This document shows, one piece after another, positions 41,409 through 49,673 of a stretch of DNA of 63,182 bases (position 1 is the first letter of the stretch; each line of letters starts with the position of its first letter). A model generated the notes under the pieces. The model saw nothing but the letters and a program-made list of their open reading frames with translations. It did no database searches and was not told where the DNA came from. This DNA is from Rhodospirillales bacterium (lineage in GTDB: Bacteria; Pseudomonadota; Alphaproteobacteria; Dongiales; Dongiaceae), in the NCBI GenBank assembly GCA_009885795.1, contig VFKA01000024.1, positions 1 to 63,182 on the forward strand. Direction: 5' to 3'. The position numbers were made by a program, and so were the translations under genes.

Positions 41409-43754
41409 ATGCTGTTGACCTCCAGGATCGGCGGACGGGGCGTGCGCGAGCCGGGGCTGCCGGCGATCGTGCCGGGCCTCGAACGCTACCGGGTGAAGGG
41501 CGGCGGCGCCGTCGTGGTGGCACTGGCGCCCGGCGACGAGATCGCCATCACCGACAGGGAGGGAAGGCAGGCCTGCGAGATCGGCGTCTTTTCGCCCGAC
41601 GGACGCGAGGATGCGGGCGCGCTCGGGCTTGTTGCGAAGGGCAAGGCCGAGGGCATTTCCAGGCTGCTGCGCGGCGAGGGCGAGAGGGCGGAAGCCATTG
41701 CCGCCGCGCTGCGCCGGCGCGGGGTTGCCGGCAATGTGGAGAAGGCCGCCATCCTCTTCGAGCACGACAGCCGGCCGGGCGAGACGGTGCGGTTGAAGGC
41801 CGAGCGCGCCGCGATCTGCATCATCCATGCGGCCGGCGGGCCGATGGCGGCGGATGCGCAAGACCCGCCGACCGAGCTTGGCGTCGCCATCCAGCGCGCC
41901 GCGGTGGCGAGCGACTGGCGCCCGCCATTGCCCGACCCCTTGGCCGACATCAAGAACGAGGCCCGAATCCCGCCGGGCACCGCCTTCGCCTACGAGGTGA
42001 AGGCCGGGGAGTATATCCAGATCATCGACGTGGAGGGGCGGCAGTGTTCCGACTTCGTCGCCTTCGATGCGCGGAAGTTGCAAGCGGGCATCGAGCGCGG
42101 GCTCGATCAGACCACGACCCGCACGCTCATGGCTGCGGCCTATCCGGCGCCAGGACTCTATTCCAAGTTCCTGGACCGGGACATGCAGCCGCTGGTCGAG
42201 GTGGTGCGCGACACGGTCGGGCGCCACGACAGCTTCGCGCTTGCCTGCACGGCGAAGTACTACGACGATTTGGGATATCCCGGCCACGTCAACTGCTCGG
42301 AGAATTTCAACAAGGCGGTGGCGCCTTACGGTGTCGAGCAACGCAAGGGTTGGCCGGCGATCAACTTCTTCTACAACACCGGCATCAATGCCCAGAACGT
42401 GCTCTATCTCGACGAGCCGTGGTCGCGGCCGGGCGATTATGTCCTCGTGCGCGCGCTCACCGATCTCGTCTGCGCGTCCTCCTCCTGCCCCGATGACATC
42501 GACGCCGCGAACGCATGGAACCCGACCGACATTCACGTCCGCGTCTATCCGGCCCGCAACAGCTTTAGCAAGGCGATGGCATTCCGCATGGCACCCGACG
42601 CAGAACCCGAGCTGACCCGCGAGACGGCGTTCCACAAGCGCACGTCCGCGCTCACCCGCGCCTTCACCGAGTATCGCGGCTTCTGGCTGCCCCAGCGCTA
42701 CAACAACCACGGCGCGGTGGATGAGTATTACGCATGCCGCGAGCGGGCGGTGGTGACCGACCTGTCGCCGCTTCGCAAGTTCGAGGTGGTGGGTCCGGAT
42801 TCCGAGACGCTGCTGCAACGGGCCTGCACCAGGAACATCCGCCGCCTCGCCGTGGGGCAGGTGGTCTATACGGCGATGTGCTACGAGCATGGCGGCATGG
42901 TGGATGACGCCACCGTGTTCCGGCTGGGCAAGGACAATTTCCGGCTCATTGGCGGCGACGAGCATGACGGGCGCTGGCTGAGGGAGCTGGCGGAGAAGGA
43001 TGGCCTCAAGGTCTGGGTGAAGTCCTCGACCGACCAGCTCCACAACATCGCGGTGCAGGGGCCGCGCTCGCGCGACATCCTGAAGGAAGTCCTGTGGACG
43101 GCGCCGGCCAGCCCCACTCTGGCCGAGCTCGCCTGGTTCCACTTCGCGGTGGCGCGGCTGGGCGATTTCAACGGCGCGCCGCTGGTGGTCTCGCGCACGG
43201 GCTATACGGGGGAGCTTGGCTATGAGCTTTTCTGCCACCCCAAGGATGCCTTGGCGGTTTGGGACGCGGTGATGGCGGCGGGCAAGCCCCACGGAATCGT
43301 GCCCATGGGGCTCGAGGCCTTGGACATGCTCAGGATCGAGGCGGGGCTGATCTTCTTCGGCACCGAGTTCACCGACAAGACCGACCCGTTCGAGGCCGGC
43401 ATCGGCTTCACGGTGGCGCTCAAGGGGAACGAGGAGTTCATCGGCCGCGAGGCGCTGATAAGGCGCAAGGAACACCCGAGGGAGACGCTGGTCGGGCTGG
43501 AGCTCGAAGGCGCGGAAGCCGCGGCGCACGGGAATTGCGTTCATGTCGGCCGGGCGCAAGTGGGCGTGGTGACGAGCGCCATGCGCTCGCCCATCCTCAA
43601 GAAAAACGTGGCGCTGGCGCGCCTCGACGTGGCCCATGCGGCGATCGGAACGGCGGTGGAGGTCGGCAAGATCGACGGCCACCAGAAACGGATCGCGGCC
43701 AAGGTGGCGCGGTTCCCGTTTTACGACCCGGAGAAGGCTCGGGTGCGGGGCTGA
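41409..43754 (+). CDS. DUF1989-GcvT fusion protein
   Basis: The 781-residue protein has three parts. Residues 1-175 look like a diverged DUF1989 (urea-carboxylase-associated) half (PGLERYRVKGGGAVVVALAP). Residues about 180-385 are a fuller DUF1989 domain (FAYEVKAGEYIQIIDVEGRQ, CSDFVAFDARK, NFFYNTGIN). Residues about 395-781 are a GcvT aminomethyltransferase-like module (YRGFWLPQRYNNHGAVDEYY, CEHGGMVDD-like CYEHGGMVDDATVF, SRTGYTGELGYELFC). It probably moves a one-carbon unit between an amine-derived compound and THF. Only 10 bp separate it from the MgtE-like gene. Confidence 0.85.
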   Translation: MLLTSRIGGRGVREPGLPAIVPGLERYRVKGGGAVVVALAPGDEIAITDREGRQACEIGVFSPDGREDAGALGLVAKGKAEGISRLLRGEGERAEAIAAALRRRGVAGNVEKAAILFEHDSRPGETVRLKAERAAICIIHAAGGPMAADAQDPPTELGVAIQRAAVASDWRPPLPDPLADIKNEARIPPGTAFAYEVKAGEYIQIIDVEGRQCSDFVAFDARKLQAGIERGLDQTTTRTLMAAAYPAPGLYSKFLDRDMQPLVEVVRDTVGRHDSFALACTAKYYDDLGYPGHVNCSENFNKAVAPYGVEQRKGWPAINFFYNTGINAQNVLYLDEPWSRPGDYVLVRALTDLVCASSSCPDDIDAANAWNPTDIHVRVYPARNSFSKAMAFRMAPDAEPELTRETAFHKRTSALTRAFTEYRGFWLPQRYNNHGAVDEYYACRERAVVTDLSPLRKFEVVGPDSETLLQRACTRNIRRLAVGQVVYTAMCYEHGGMVDDATVFRLGKDNFRLIGGDEHDGRWLRELAEKDGLKVWVKSSTDQLHNIAVQGPRSRDILKEVLWTAPASPTLAELAWFHFAVARLGDFNGAPLVVSRTGYTGELGYELFCHPKDALAVWDAVMAAGKPHGIVPMGLEALDMLRIEAGLIFFGTEFTDKTDPFEAGIGFTVALKGNEEFIGREALIRRKEHPRETLVGLELEGAEAAAHGNCVHVGRAQVGVVTSAMRSPILKKNVALARLDVAHAAIGTAVEVGKIDGHQKRIAAKVARFPFYDPEKARVRG

Positions 43755-43848
43755 AAATCGGCCGCCGCGGCGCTTAAGTTCTTGACGGGACTGGGAGTTT
43801 GGTCCCGAACACCCAAATCGCGATTCTAATTTTCGGAGGTTCAACCCC

Positions 43849-43893
43849 ATGAAGACTTTTTCCTTGACGAATACCGCAATAAGCGTTACATGA
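43849..43893 (+). CDS. Candidate 14-residue leader peptide
   Basis: The short frame MKTFSLTNTAISVT is preceded by GGAGG (43835-43839) at 9-nt spacing. Its codons cover the left arms of the nested inverted repeats that follow, and its stop lies in their loop, 30 bp before the next ATG. This is the layout of translated-leader attenuators. Alternatively it is the decayed end of a lost gene. Confidence 0.45.
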   Translation: MKTFSLTNTAISVT

Positions 43894-43913
43894 TTACGCT
43901 TATATTGTCAAGG
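43862..43913 (+). promoter_or_regulatory. Nested inverted repeat covering a ribosome binding site
   Basis: Outer arms CCTTGAC (43862-43868) and GTCAAGG (43907-43913), and inner arms ATAAGCGT (43879-43886) and ACGCTTAT (43896-43903), are perfect. The outer right arm includes AAGG of the AAGGAG site for the gene at 43924. As RNA it could hide that site; as DNA the inner palindrome could be an operator. Confidence 0.6.
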
Positions 43914-43923
43914 AGAATGCGAC

Positions 43924-44406
43924 ATGCGCAAGGACGAGACGGGCGGGGCGACGGTGGCGGGCGAGAGCGTGGGGCCGGCGGCGGCGGTGACCGGGACCGG
44001 CGATCTCGGGCTTTCGAACGAGTTGATGGCGCAGTTGGCGCGCTGTCTGTGGCTGCCGGAGGGCTTGGGCGAGGCGGAGCAGCGGGAGCGGGTGGCGGCC
44101 GCGGCGGCGGCGCTCAAGGGGCTGGCGCCGCGCGACGAGTTGGAGGGCATGCTGGCAGCGCAGATGGTGGCGACGCACGCGGGCGCGATGGAGTGCCTGA
44201 AGCGGGCCATGGTGGGCGAGGGTTGGGCGGCCGAGCGCGAGGCGAATTTGCGCCAGGCGGGGCGGCTTCTGGCGATCTACACAAGGCAGGCGGAGGCGCT
44301 GATCCGCAATCGCCTGCGCGGGCGCTCGCGGGTCAAGGTCGAGGAAATACGCAAGGTGCGGATGGGGCGCGTGATGCTGCGCGAAGTGACGGAGCGGCGG
44401 GGGTGA
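43924..44406 (+). CDS. Phage-like protein of unknown function
   Basis: The 160-residue protein contains LKGLAPRDELEGMLAAQMVA, THAGAMECLKRAM and NLRQAGRLLAIYTRQAEALI. Similar proteins recur in alphaproteobacterial mobile regions next to a short HGG...GAP.GN.NA.KHG protein, which is also the case here. AAGGAG lies 8 bp before the ATG. The C-terminus is Arg-rich. The function is unknown; a terminase-like or DNA-packaging link is only a guess. Confidence 0.65.
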   Translation: MRKDETGGATVAGESVGPAAAVTGTGDLGLSNELMAQLARCLWLPEGLGEAEQRERVAAAAAALKGLAPRDELEGMLAAQMVATHAGAMECLKRAMVGEGWAAEREANLRQAGRLLAIYTRQAEALIRNRLRGRSRVKVEEIRKVRMGRVMLREVTERRG

Positions 44407-44422
44407 TGGATGACGGTCGGCA

Positions 44423-44644
44423 ATGCGGGGCGGCCGGAATGGGCGCGCGTGCTTGCGAAGGCCGTGCGCCGGGAAGCGCCGCTGCCGCCTGCACGGCGGG
44501 GCGTTGGGGAGCGGCGCGCCCATGGGCAACAAGAACGCGATGAAGCATGGGCACTATGCGATGGTGGCGGTTGAACAGCGGCGCGCGCTCGCGGAATTCT
44601 TGCGGCGAGCCCGCGAGACGCTGGAGGCGATGGGGGAGGGATAG
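44423..44644 (+). CDS. HGG-GAPMGNKNAMKHG motif small protein
   Basis: The 73-residue protein has CLRRPCAGKRRCRLHGG, GAPMGNKNAMKHGHY and a C-terminal helix (RRALAEFLRRARETLEAM). The Cys/His N-terminus may bind zinc. The motif marks a widespread small family in mobile and phage-derived regions, sometimes annotated near terminase small subunits. It is paired with the gene 16 bp upstream. Confidence 0.65.
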   Translation: MRGGRNGRACLRRPCAGKRRCRLHGGALGSGAPMGNKNAMKHGHYAMVAVEQRRALAEFLRRARETLEAMGEG

Positions 44645-44692
44645 GGAGGCTCGTATCGCATTCGACGCCCGACTCTCCCATATCGACCGCGG

Positions 44693-44733
44693 GCCAGTTG
44701 GCGTTAGCAAACTGGCAACCGCAGTTGGCTTAG
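44693..44733 (+). promoter_or_regulatory. Putative operator of the three-gene island
   Basis: A perfect 7-bp inverted repeat GCCAGTT (44693-44699) / AACTGGC (44710-44716) overlaps a direct repeat CAGTTGGC(G)TTAG (44695-44707 and 44722-44733). The cluster sits directly upstream of the TTG start at 44742, where a repressor would be expected to bind. Confidence 0.5.
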
Positions 44734-44741
44734 GGTAGTCT

Positions 44742-45518
44742 TTGAGCTTACGCAACGGATCATCGAGTAACATCTTGATAGAGCTAGCGAAATGGAATGC
44801 ACAGGTCTTGCGTTTCACCCTTTTCCCGGGTGATCCCGCCGGTGGGGCGGGGCTCTGGGAGAAAGTGGTCGGCGAGGCCCCGGCTGTAGACGAGCATAGG
44901 CCGCGCGAACGAATCAGACGCCAGGTTGGACCGCTAGGTGATGTCTCTTTGGAGCTGAAAGTTTCTGATCTGCGCCTCGACTGGATGATAGTACCGGCGA
45001 CAAGCGAGGGGCAGACTCAATCCATTAGTGCTGGATCACTTGATAGATCTCTGGAGCAATTCGATGGTCTCCTCAAACCTTGGTTGCAAGTCCCGCTGCA
45101 GTTTGGCGTAAGACGAGTTGCCTTTGGGCTTGTGGCGGTGCTTCCCGTCATTGATCGCTTGGCTGCCTATGATCAATTGCAGAATCTGGTTCCTTCCGTG
45201 ACATTCGATGCCAAGAATACGCGCGAGGTACTTTACCGTGTAAATCGGCCGAAAACTTCGCGTGTGTTGCTACGTAGCGAACTCAATAGAATTACCACTT
45301 GGAATTCGATTTCCGTGCGTTCGTCATTATTTACGATAAGTGAGTCTGGTGTCGAGCTGTCCGGCCATAGCGACGATGAACATTTCGTGCGATGCGAGTG
45401 CGACAACAGCACTTCAGGGGAGACCACCCCCCTCCTGGAAAACTCTCAATTGCTGCCCATATACGACGAATTGCGCGATATGGCGGTGGAGAACGTGCAA
45501 CATGGAGAATTGCCATGA
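44742..45518 (+). CDS. Island protein A, unknown function
   Basis: The 258-residue protein reads WNAQVLRFTLFPGDPAGGAG, LRLDWMIVPATSEGQTQ, FGVRRVAFGLVAVLPVIDRL, LYRVNRPKTSRVLLRSELNR and ends LPIYDELRDMAVENVQHGEL. The layout loosely recalls TIGR04255-like proteins that occur sporadically in mobile regions; this is an impression, not an assignment. TTG is the only plausible start. Base composition is clearly more AT-rich than in flanking genes. It overlaps gene B by 4 bp (ATGA). Confidence 0.7.
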   Translation: MSLRNGSSSNILIELAKWNAQVLRFTLFPGDPAGGAGLWEKVVGEAPAVDEHRPRERIRRQVGPLGDVSLELKVSDLRLDWMIVPATSEGQTQSISAGSLDRSLEQFDGLLKPWLQVPLQFGVRRVAFGLVAVLPVIDRLAAYDQLQNLVPSVTFDAKNTREVLYRVNRPKTSRVLLRSELNRITTWNSISVRSSLFTISESGVELSGHSDDEHFVRCECDNSTSGETTPLLENSQLLPIYDELRDMAVENVQHGELP

Positions 45519-46273
45519 GCGAGGCAACGCAAGCTACGGCACCGGCCGGCCATTTTGCCGCGCGCTTCTTGGAGCAAACTGCATTGGGTGACCATGCGTT
45601 TGAAGCATCGGAGCCGGCGCCAATGGCCATTGTTCACAAGGATGATGCGGCAACGGGTCACGTGCTTTCGCAGCGACTTGTGTTCGGCATCCTTGGTGTT
45701 GGCGGATCAAACTCTAACTGGAAAGTAGTCTTACCGGACATAACATGGCTTTCGCCAACCGAGATCTTGTATATCCATTGCCCAGTCGAATGGCCTGCGG
45801 TAGGAATTGTTTCCGACATTTCGGCGGGTACGGCACATTCGGCGACGGCAGCTCAGCAGTTCGAGGAAGCGCTGTTGAGGTGGCGGGGATTGGTGGCTCC
45901 TCATCATCTCGAAGCCATGCAAGCACATGTCGAACGCCTTCTCGGTGATGAGGACGAGCTTCGTGAGGACGACATATCGCCGTCGATGAGGTCGTTTGAT
46001 GAACTGCTTGAGTTTCTTGCCCGTCGTCGTTGGGCAAGGCCCCCGGCTGTGGGACTGGATAGACGCGGGTGCTTTTCCCTCTCTTGGATTCGGGCGAGAG
46101 ACATCCGAGCGGATCTCACATTGACGTTCTTGGGAGACGGTTTGGTTCGGTGGTATTTTTTCGATGCCAGCAATCCTGGCGCCCCGATTTCTAGCGCTGC
46201 GGGAACCGCGCAGAGAAAGGATCTTTCCAGAATCCTGGCCGGCTTTGGCTGCGAAAAGTGGGGGGCCATGTGA
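45515..46273 (+). CDS. Island protein B, unknown function
   Basis: The 252-residue protein's segments include HFAARFLEQTALGDHAFEAS, FGILGVGGSNSNWKVVLPDI, ILYIHCPVEWPAVGIVSDIS, SFDELLEFLARRRWARPPAV and LTLTFLGDGLVRWYFFDASN. No catalytic motif stands out and there are no membrane helices. ATG 45515 has GGAGA upstream. It is translationally coupled at both ends (ATGA with A, GTGA with C), so A, B and C should be made together. Confidence 0.7.
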   Translation: MSEATQATAPAGHFAARFLEQTALGDHAFEASEPAPMAIVHKDDAATGHVLSQRLVFGILGVGGSNSNWKVVLPDITWLSPTEILYIHCPVEWPAVGIVSDISAGTAHSATAAQQFEEALLRWRGLVAPHHLEAMQAHVERLLGDEDELREDDISPSMRSFDELLEFLARRRWARPPAVGLDRRGCFSLSWIRARDIRADLTLTFLGDGLVRWYFFDASNPGAPISSAAGTAQRKDLSRILAGFGCEKWGAM

Positions 46274-46707
46274 AAGGTGAGGAGTTACCGCCAGATGATC
46301 ACGTCCTTCGGCATTGTGGAAAATTCGATCTGATATCCGAGGCTGACGGCGAAATCCAACGTGTAGCGCCAAGTGCCTTCGAGCCGGATGCTGATGGCAT
46401 TTCTGTAACATGGGTCGAGTATTTTGCGGGTTTACGGTCAACGCAAGTAGCTGAGGCGCGTTACGCGATGGCGCGCGGTCGCAAGTTGAGAAAGAGCCAC
46501 CGCTTGGCCATGTTAAACGTTGGCAGCATTGTAGAAGCAGGTAGGAATCTTAATGTGCCCACCCGGGTCGTCCATGATCCAATATTGGAACCGCCGGAGA
46601 AAGACAACTCCGCGCACTCATTGATCAAGGGGGTACCTGCGGATAATCACGATCTTCAAAACCGGCTCGCGCACTTGGTAATTTCGCTGGAAGTCGCCAA
46701 GGAATAG
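46270..46707 (+). CDS. Island protein C, unknown function
   Basis: The product is about 145 residues from the GTG at 46270, which overlaps the B stop; an upstream in-frame ATG is at 46258. It begins with DDHVLRHCGKFDLISEADGE, then APSAFEPDADGISVTWVEYF, followed by a Lys/Arg-rich middle (RGRKLRKSHRLAMLNVGSIV) and AHSLIKGVPADNHDLQNRLA. The DDHVLR start and W.EYF core recur in small proteins of accessory regions as I remember them, without known function. It is the last gene of the trio. Confidence 0.65.
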   Translation: MKGEELPPDDHVLRHCGKFDLISEADGEIQRVAPSAFEPDADGISVTWVEYFAGLRSTQVAEARYAMARGRKLRKSHRLAMLNVGSIVEAGRNLNVPTRVVHDPILEPPEKDNSAHSLIKGVPADNHDLQNRLAHLVISLEVAKE

Positions 46708-46786
46708 AGCGTCCGGTATCAACAGACCGGCCGCCCGCAACTCGTGCGCTCGGTGACGTTGGCAGACGGTCTCATCTCGCTCGCGG

Positions 46787-47515
46787 CTAGTCGGGCGGCG
46801 CCTCGCACTTCACCGCGAAATCGACGTGGTAGTGCTCGTCGTAGCGCCACCAGGCTTGGCGCTCCATGAACTTGACGTTCCGTTTCAGATAGGGGCCGCG
46901 CGGTGTGGCGAATAGCGCGGGCAGATAGCGCGGATTGAAAATCACGATGGCGATGTCGGCGGCGTGGGATCGCGCGGCCCGGTGGAGTTGGTAGAGGTGC
47001 TCGCCGATCGCGGCGAAGTCGATCGTATAGCCCTCATAGCGTCCCCTATCATCGAACTCCAGATCATAGCCGAAGCGGTTGAAGGCGCTCGAGGGAAGCG
47101 GTACCGAACGGCCGTCGGCATCGAGCACCGGCACCATGAAATCGACCGAGAGGCCATTTTGGTGGGTGCGATGCGGCTTGAAGCTGCCGCCCGATTTCCA
47201 GCCGGTTTCGCCGTAGACGAAAGTCTTTCCGGGCGCCGATTCCCGAAGCGCCTTGTAGGCGGCGACGACGATCTCGGCGACTTTGGCATGGACATCGGTT
47301 CGCCCGATGGCGGCCGCGATGGAGCTGTAGGCCTCGAAGTTGGCGCCGTCGGTCGGGAGCGCGACGCCGCCTTCCAATCGCCCGTTCGCCGTGGTGCCGA
47401 AGCAGGTGCTTTCCGCGGCCAGCGCCTGCTGCGTCAGGGCGAAAGCAAAGAGTATCGAGACAACCAAGTTCACGGCGGAGTGTCCCCGTGTTGGAACGAA
47501 GCAGATCATGCGCAT
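46787..47515 (-). CDS. Penicillin-insensitive murein endopeptidase-like (MepA/LAS family)
   Basis: The 242-residue protein has a signal peptide (NLVVSILFAFALTQQALAAES). The mature part matches MepA-type metalloendopeptidases: GETGWKSGGSFKPHRTHQNG, LSVDFMVPV and a C-terminal DEHYHVDF. The His..Asp and final His would bind zinc. It would cleave peptide cross-links in peptidoglycan in the periplasm. Several upstream starts are possible; 47515 is chosen because the signal peptide follows it. Confidence 0.85.
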   Translation of the reverse strand: MRMICFVPTRGHSAVNLVVSILFAFALTQQALAAESTCFGTTANGRLEGGVALPTDGANFEAYSSIAAAIGRTDVHAKVAEIVVAAYKALRESAPGKTFVYGETGWKSGGSFKPHRTHQNGLSVDFMVPVLDADGRSVPLPSSAFNRFGYDLEFDDRGRYEGYTIDFAAIGEHLYQLHRAARSHAADIAIVIFNPRYLPALFATPRGPYLKRNVKFMERQAWWRYDEHYHVDFAVKCEAPPD

Positions 47516-47613
47516 CGATTTCGGCGATTCGATGGCATCAGGATTCGCCGGTTGGGAGCCGTCCAATTGCATTAACACGACACGATCCCTAGCGTGCAGC
47601 CATCTTGCCCCCC

Positions 47614-47650
47614 CTTCGAGACGACCCTTCGGGCCCCTTCAGGGTGAGGT
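47614..47650. repeat. Interspersed repeat, family A (half element)
   Basis: CTTCGAGACGACCCTTCGGG...CCTTCAGGGTGAGGT is a single half of the family A repeat found elsewhere in pairs, located in the gap between two minus-strand genes. Confidence 0.75.
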
Positions 47651-47665
47651 CAAGGAGGGGCGCCG

Positions 47666-48328
47666 TCACTCCACCCTCACCCCCATGTAGCCGGCGTAGT
47701 CGGACTCCACCCGGCGCGCCGGGTTGCCGGCCACGTGCGTGTTGTCGGGAATGTCGCGCGTCACCACCGAGCCGGCTGCCACCATGCAATTGTCGCCGAT
47801 GGCGACGCCCACGGCGATGACGGCGCCGGCGCCGATCATGGTTCCCTTACCGATGCGGCAACGCGCCACGGTCGTCGCCCCCGGTCCAAGCGCCGAGAAC
47901 GGGCCGAGGCGGGCATGATGCCCGATCGAGGCGTTGCGGTTGAGGATGGCGAATTCGTCGAGCTCGGCATAGGCGCCGACAGTGGCGCCGGCATTGAGGA
48001 AGACGCCCGGCGCCAGGACCGCATTCCTTGCGTGGCTGGCATGCGGGTCCACGAGAGCCGGGAAATCCTTGGAGCCGGTGGCCCGCGCGGCCACCGCGCG
48101 CTGCCACCGTCGCGCCGGGGCCAGGCCCGCCACCGCCGCCGGTAGTTCGAGAAGACGCGGATCGATATCCTCGGCGCCGACGACCGTGACGCCGGCCAGA
48201 TCCCATTCCGCCTCTCCGGTGAGGATGCCGGCTTCGAGGACATAGCCAAGCCGGCCAAGGGTTTCGATCACCTCGACCGCGAAAACGGACTGGACACCAT
48301 AGAGAACAATTGGTTTCGTCATTTCCAT
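47666..48328 (-). CDS. NeuD/PglD-family sugar O/N-acetyltransferase
   Basis: The 220-residue protein has an N-terminal Rossmann-like domain ([20 protein letters not shown]) and a C-terminal left-handed beta-helix of hexapeptide repeats ([74 protein letters not shown]). It transfers acetyl from acetyl-CoA to a nucleotide sugar in surface glycan synthesis. No other glycan genes are near. ATG 48328 or 48322 may serve as start. Confidence 0.88.
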   Translation of the reverse strand: MEMTKPIVLYGVQSVFAVEVIETLGRLGYVLEAGILTGEAEWDLAGVTVVGAEDIDPRLLELPAAVAGLAPARRWQRAVAARATGSKDFPALVDPHASHARNAVLAPGVFLNAGATVGAYAELDEFAILNRNASIGHHARLGPFSALGPGATTVARCRIGKGTMIGAGAVIAVGVAIGDNCMVAAGSVVTRDIPDNTHVAGNPARRVESDYAGYMGVRVE

Positions 48329-48381
48329 TGCGGGATCGTAGTGTATCCCATGCGGACGATTTCAAGCGACAGGAGTCTCCC

Positions 48382-48786
48382 ATGAACATCGACGGCGGGT
48401 GCCATTGCGGCGCCATCGCGTTTCGGGCGGAGGTCGAGCCCGAGAACGCCATCCTCTGCCACTGCACCGATTGCCAGACGCTGTCGGGGACGGCGTTCCG
48501 GACCGTGATCTATTTGGACGAAGCGCGCTTCGAGCTGCTGACCGGGAGACCCAGAATCTACGTCAAGACGGCCGAGAGCGGGGCCAAGCGGGAGCAGGCC
48601 TTCTGCCCCGATTGCGGCACGCCGCTCTACGCCACCTCCGTCGGGCCGGGGCCGAGGAAGATCGGCATTCGCCTCGGCACCGTGCGCCAGCGCGCTTCGC
48701 TCAAGCCCACCGTCCAATATTGGACGCGCTCGGCGCTGCCTTGGATCGGCGGCCTCGGGTCGATCCCGAAGCTGGAGAGGCAATGA
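48382..48786 (+). CDS. GFA (Gfa-like) zinc-binding family protein
   Basis: The 134-residue protein has GGCHCGAIAFRA, ILCHCTDCQTLSGTAFRT and AFCPDCGTPLYATS. These Cys residues make the two zinc sites of the glutathione-dependent formaldehyde-activating fold. Most GFA proteins have no proven enzymatic role. AGGAG precedes the ATG at 48382. It is closely followed by the methyltransferase gene. Confidence 0.9.
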   Translation: MNIDGGCHCGAIAFRAEVEPENAILCHCTDCQTLSGTAFRTVIYLDEARFELLTGRPRIYVKTAESGAKREQAFCPDCGTPLYATSVGPGPRKIGIRLGTVRQRASLKPTVQYWTRSALPWIGGLGSIPKLERQ

Positions 48787-48827
48787 GGTTGGGCGGCACG
48801 CGCGAGACGGAACGGAGGACATTGCCG

Positions 48828-49616
48828 ATGCCGGGTTTCTCCAACCCCGAAGGCTATGAGCGGGTGATGGGGCGGTGGAGCCGGAAGCTCGCCCAGCCCT
48901 TCATGGATTTCGCCGGAGTCGCGGACGGCGAGCGGATCCTGGATGTGGGCGCGGGGACCGGCAACCTTGCGCTCGGGATCGCGGCGCGGTTCGAGCACGC
49001 CGAGGTCGCCGGCATCGACCAAGTGGCGGAGTTCGTCGCCTTCGCCAACGCCCGCGCGCCCGGCGCCCGCGCGCGGTTCCAGGTGGGCGACGCGCAGGCG
49101 CTGCCCTTCGCCGATGCCTCGTTCGACCGGGCGCTCGCCATGCTCTGCCTCAACTTCGTGCCGGACCGCGACAAGGCGGCCGCCGAGATGCGCCGCGTGA
49201 CGAAACCCGGCGGCACCGCGGCGGCCTGCGGCTGGGATTTCACCGGCGGCATGGAAATGTCGCGCCATTTCTGGGACGCGGCCCTCGCGGTGGAACCGTC
49301 GGCGGAGCCCGAGCACGCGCGCCACGTGCCGCTGGCAGGTAAAGGCCAGCACGCGGAGCTGTGGCGCGGCGCCGGATTGGCGGAGGTCGTGGAGGGCGTG
49401 ATCTCGGTCGATCTGACGTTCGCCGGCTTCGACGATCTGTGGCGGCCCTATCTCGAAGGGGCGACGCCGACGTCGCGCTGGCTGCTGGGCTTGGGCGCGG
49501 AGAAGATCGAGGCGGTCGCGGCGCGCCTCGCCACATCGCTCTTGGGCGGCGGCCCGGACGGCGCCTTCAGGCTTACCGGGCGGGCCTGGGCGGTCAGGGG
49601 GGTAAGGAGGCAGTAA
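48828..49616 (+). CDS. Class I SAM-dependent methyltransferase
   Basis: The 262-residue enzyme's motif I is ILDVGAGTGNLALGIAARF (about 35-53), the acidic loop is VAGIDQ, motif II is FQVGDAQALPFADASFD and motif III is RVTKPGGTAAACGWD. It belongs to the UbiE/Methyltransf_11 type; the substrate is unknown. The start at 48828 follows GGAGGAC. A coupled ATG at 48783 overlapping the GFA stop would add 15 residues. Confidence 0.88.
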   Translation: MPGFSNPEGYERVMGRWSRKLAQPFMDFAGVADGERILDVGAGTGNLALGIAARFEHAEVAGIDQVAEFVAFANARAPGARARFQVGDAQALPFADASFDRALAMLCLNFVPDRDKAAAEMRRVTKPGGTAAACGWDFTGGMEMSRHFWDAALAVEPSAEPEHARHVPLAGKGQHAELWRGAGLAEVVEGVISVDLTFAGFDDLWRPYLEGATPTSRWLLGLGAEKIEAVAARLATSLLGGGPDGAFRLTGRAWAVRGVRRQ

Positions 49617-49670
49617 TCGGTCGTCAGTTATCAGTCGTCAGTCAATAAGAGCTAACCGATAACCGAGGAC
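49617..49670. repeat. Short tandem TCAGT/ACCGA-type repeat
   Basis: TCAGTTATCAGTCGTCAGTC followed by CCGATAACCGAGGACCGACT forms degenerate tandem repeats whose two halves are inversely related. Similar TCAGnnGTCAG runs occur at 60724-60750 and 58067-58087. Confidence 0.6.
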
Positions 49671-49673
49671 CGA

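Noticed and set aside
40155-43850. A 1,231-codon open frame antisense to the MgtE-like and DUF1989-GcvT genes
   Set aside because: It spans two real genes on the plus strand and consists of His/Arg/Gly-rich low-information sequence typical of shadow frames.
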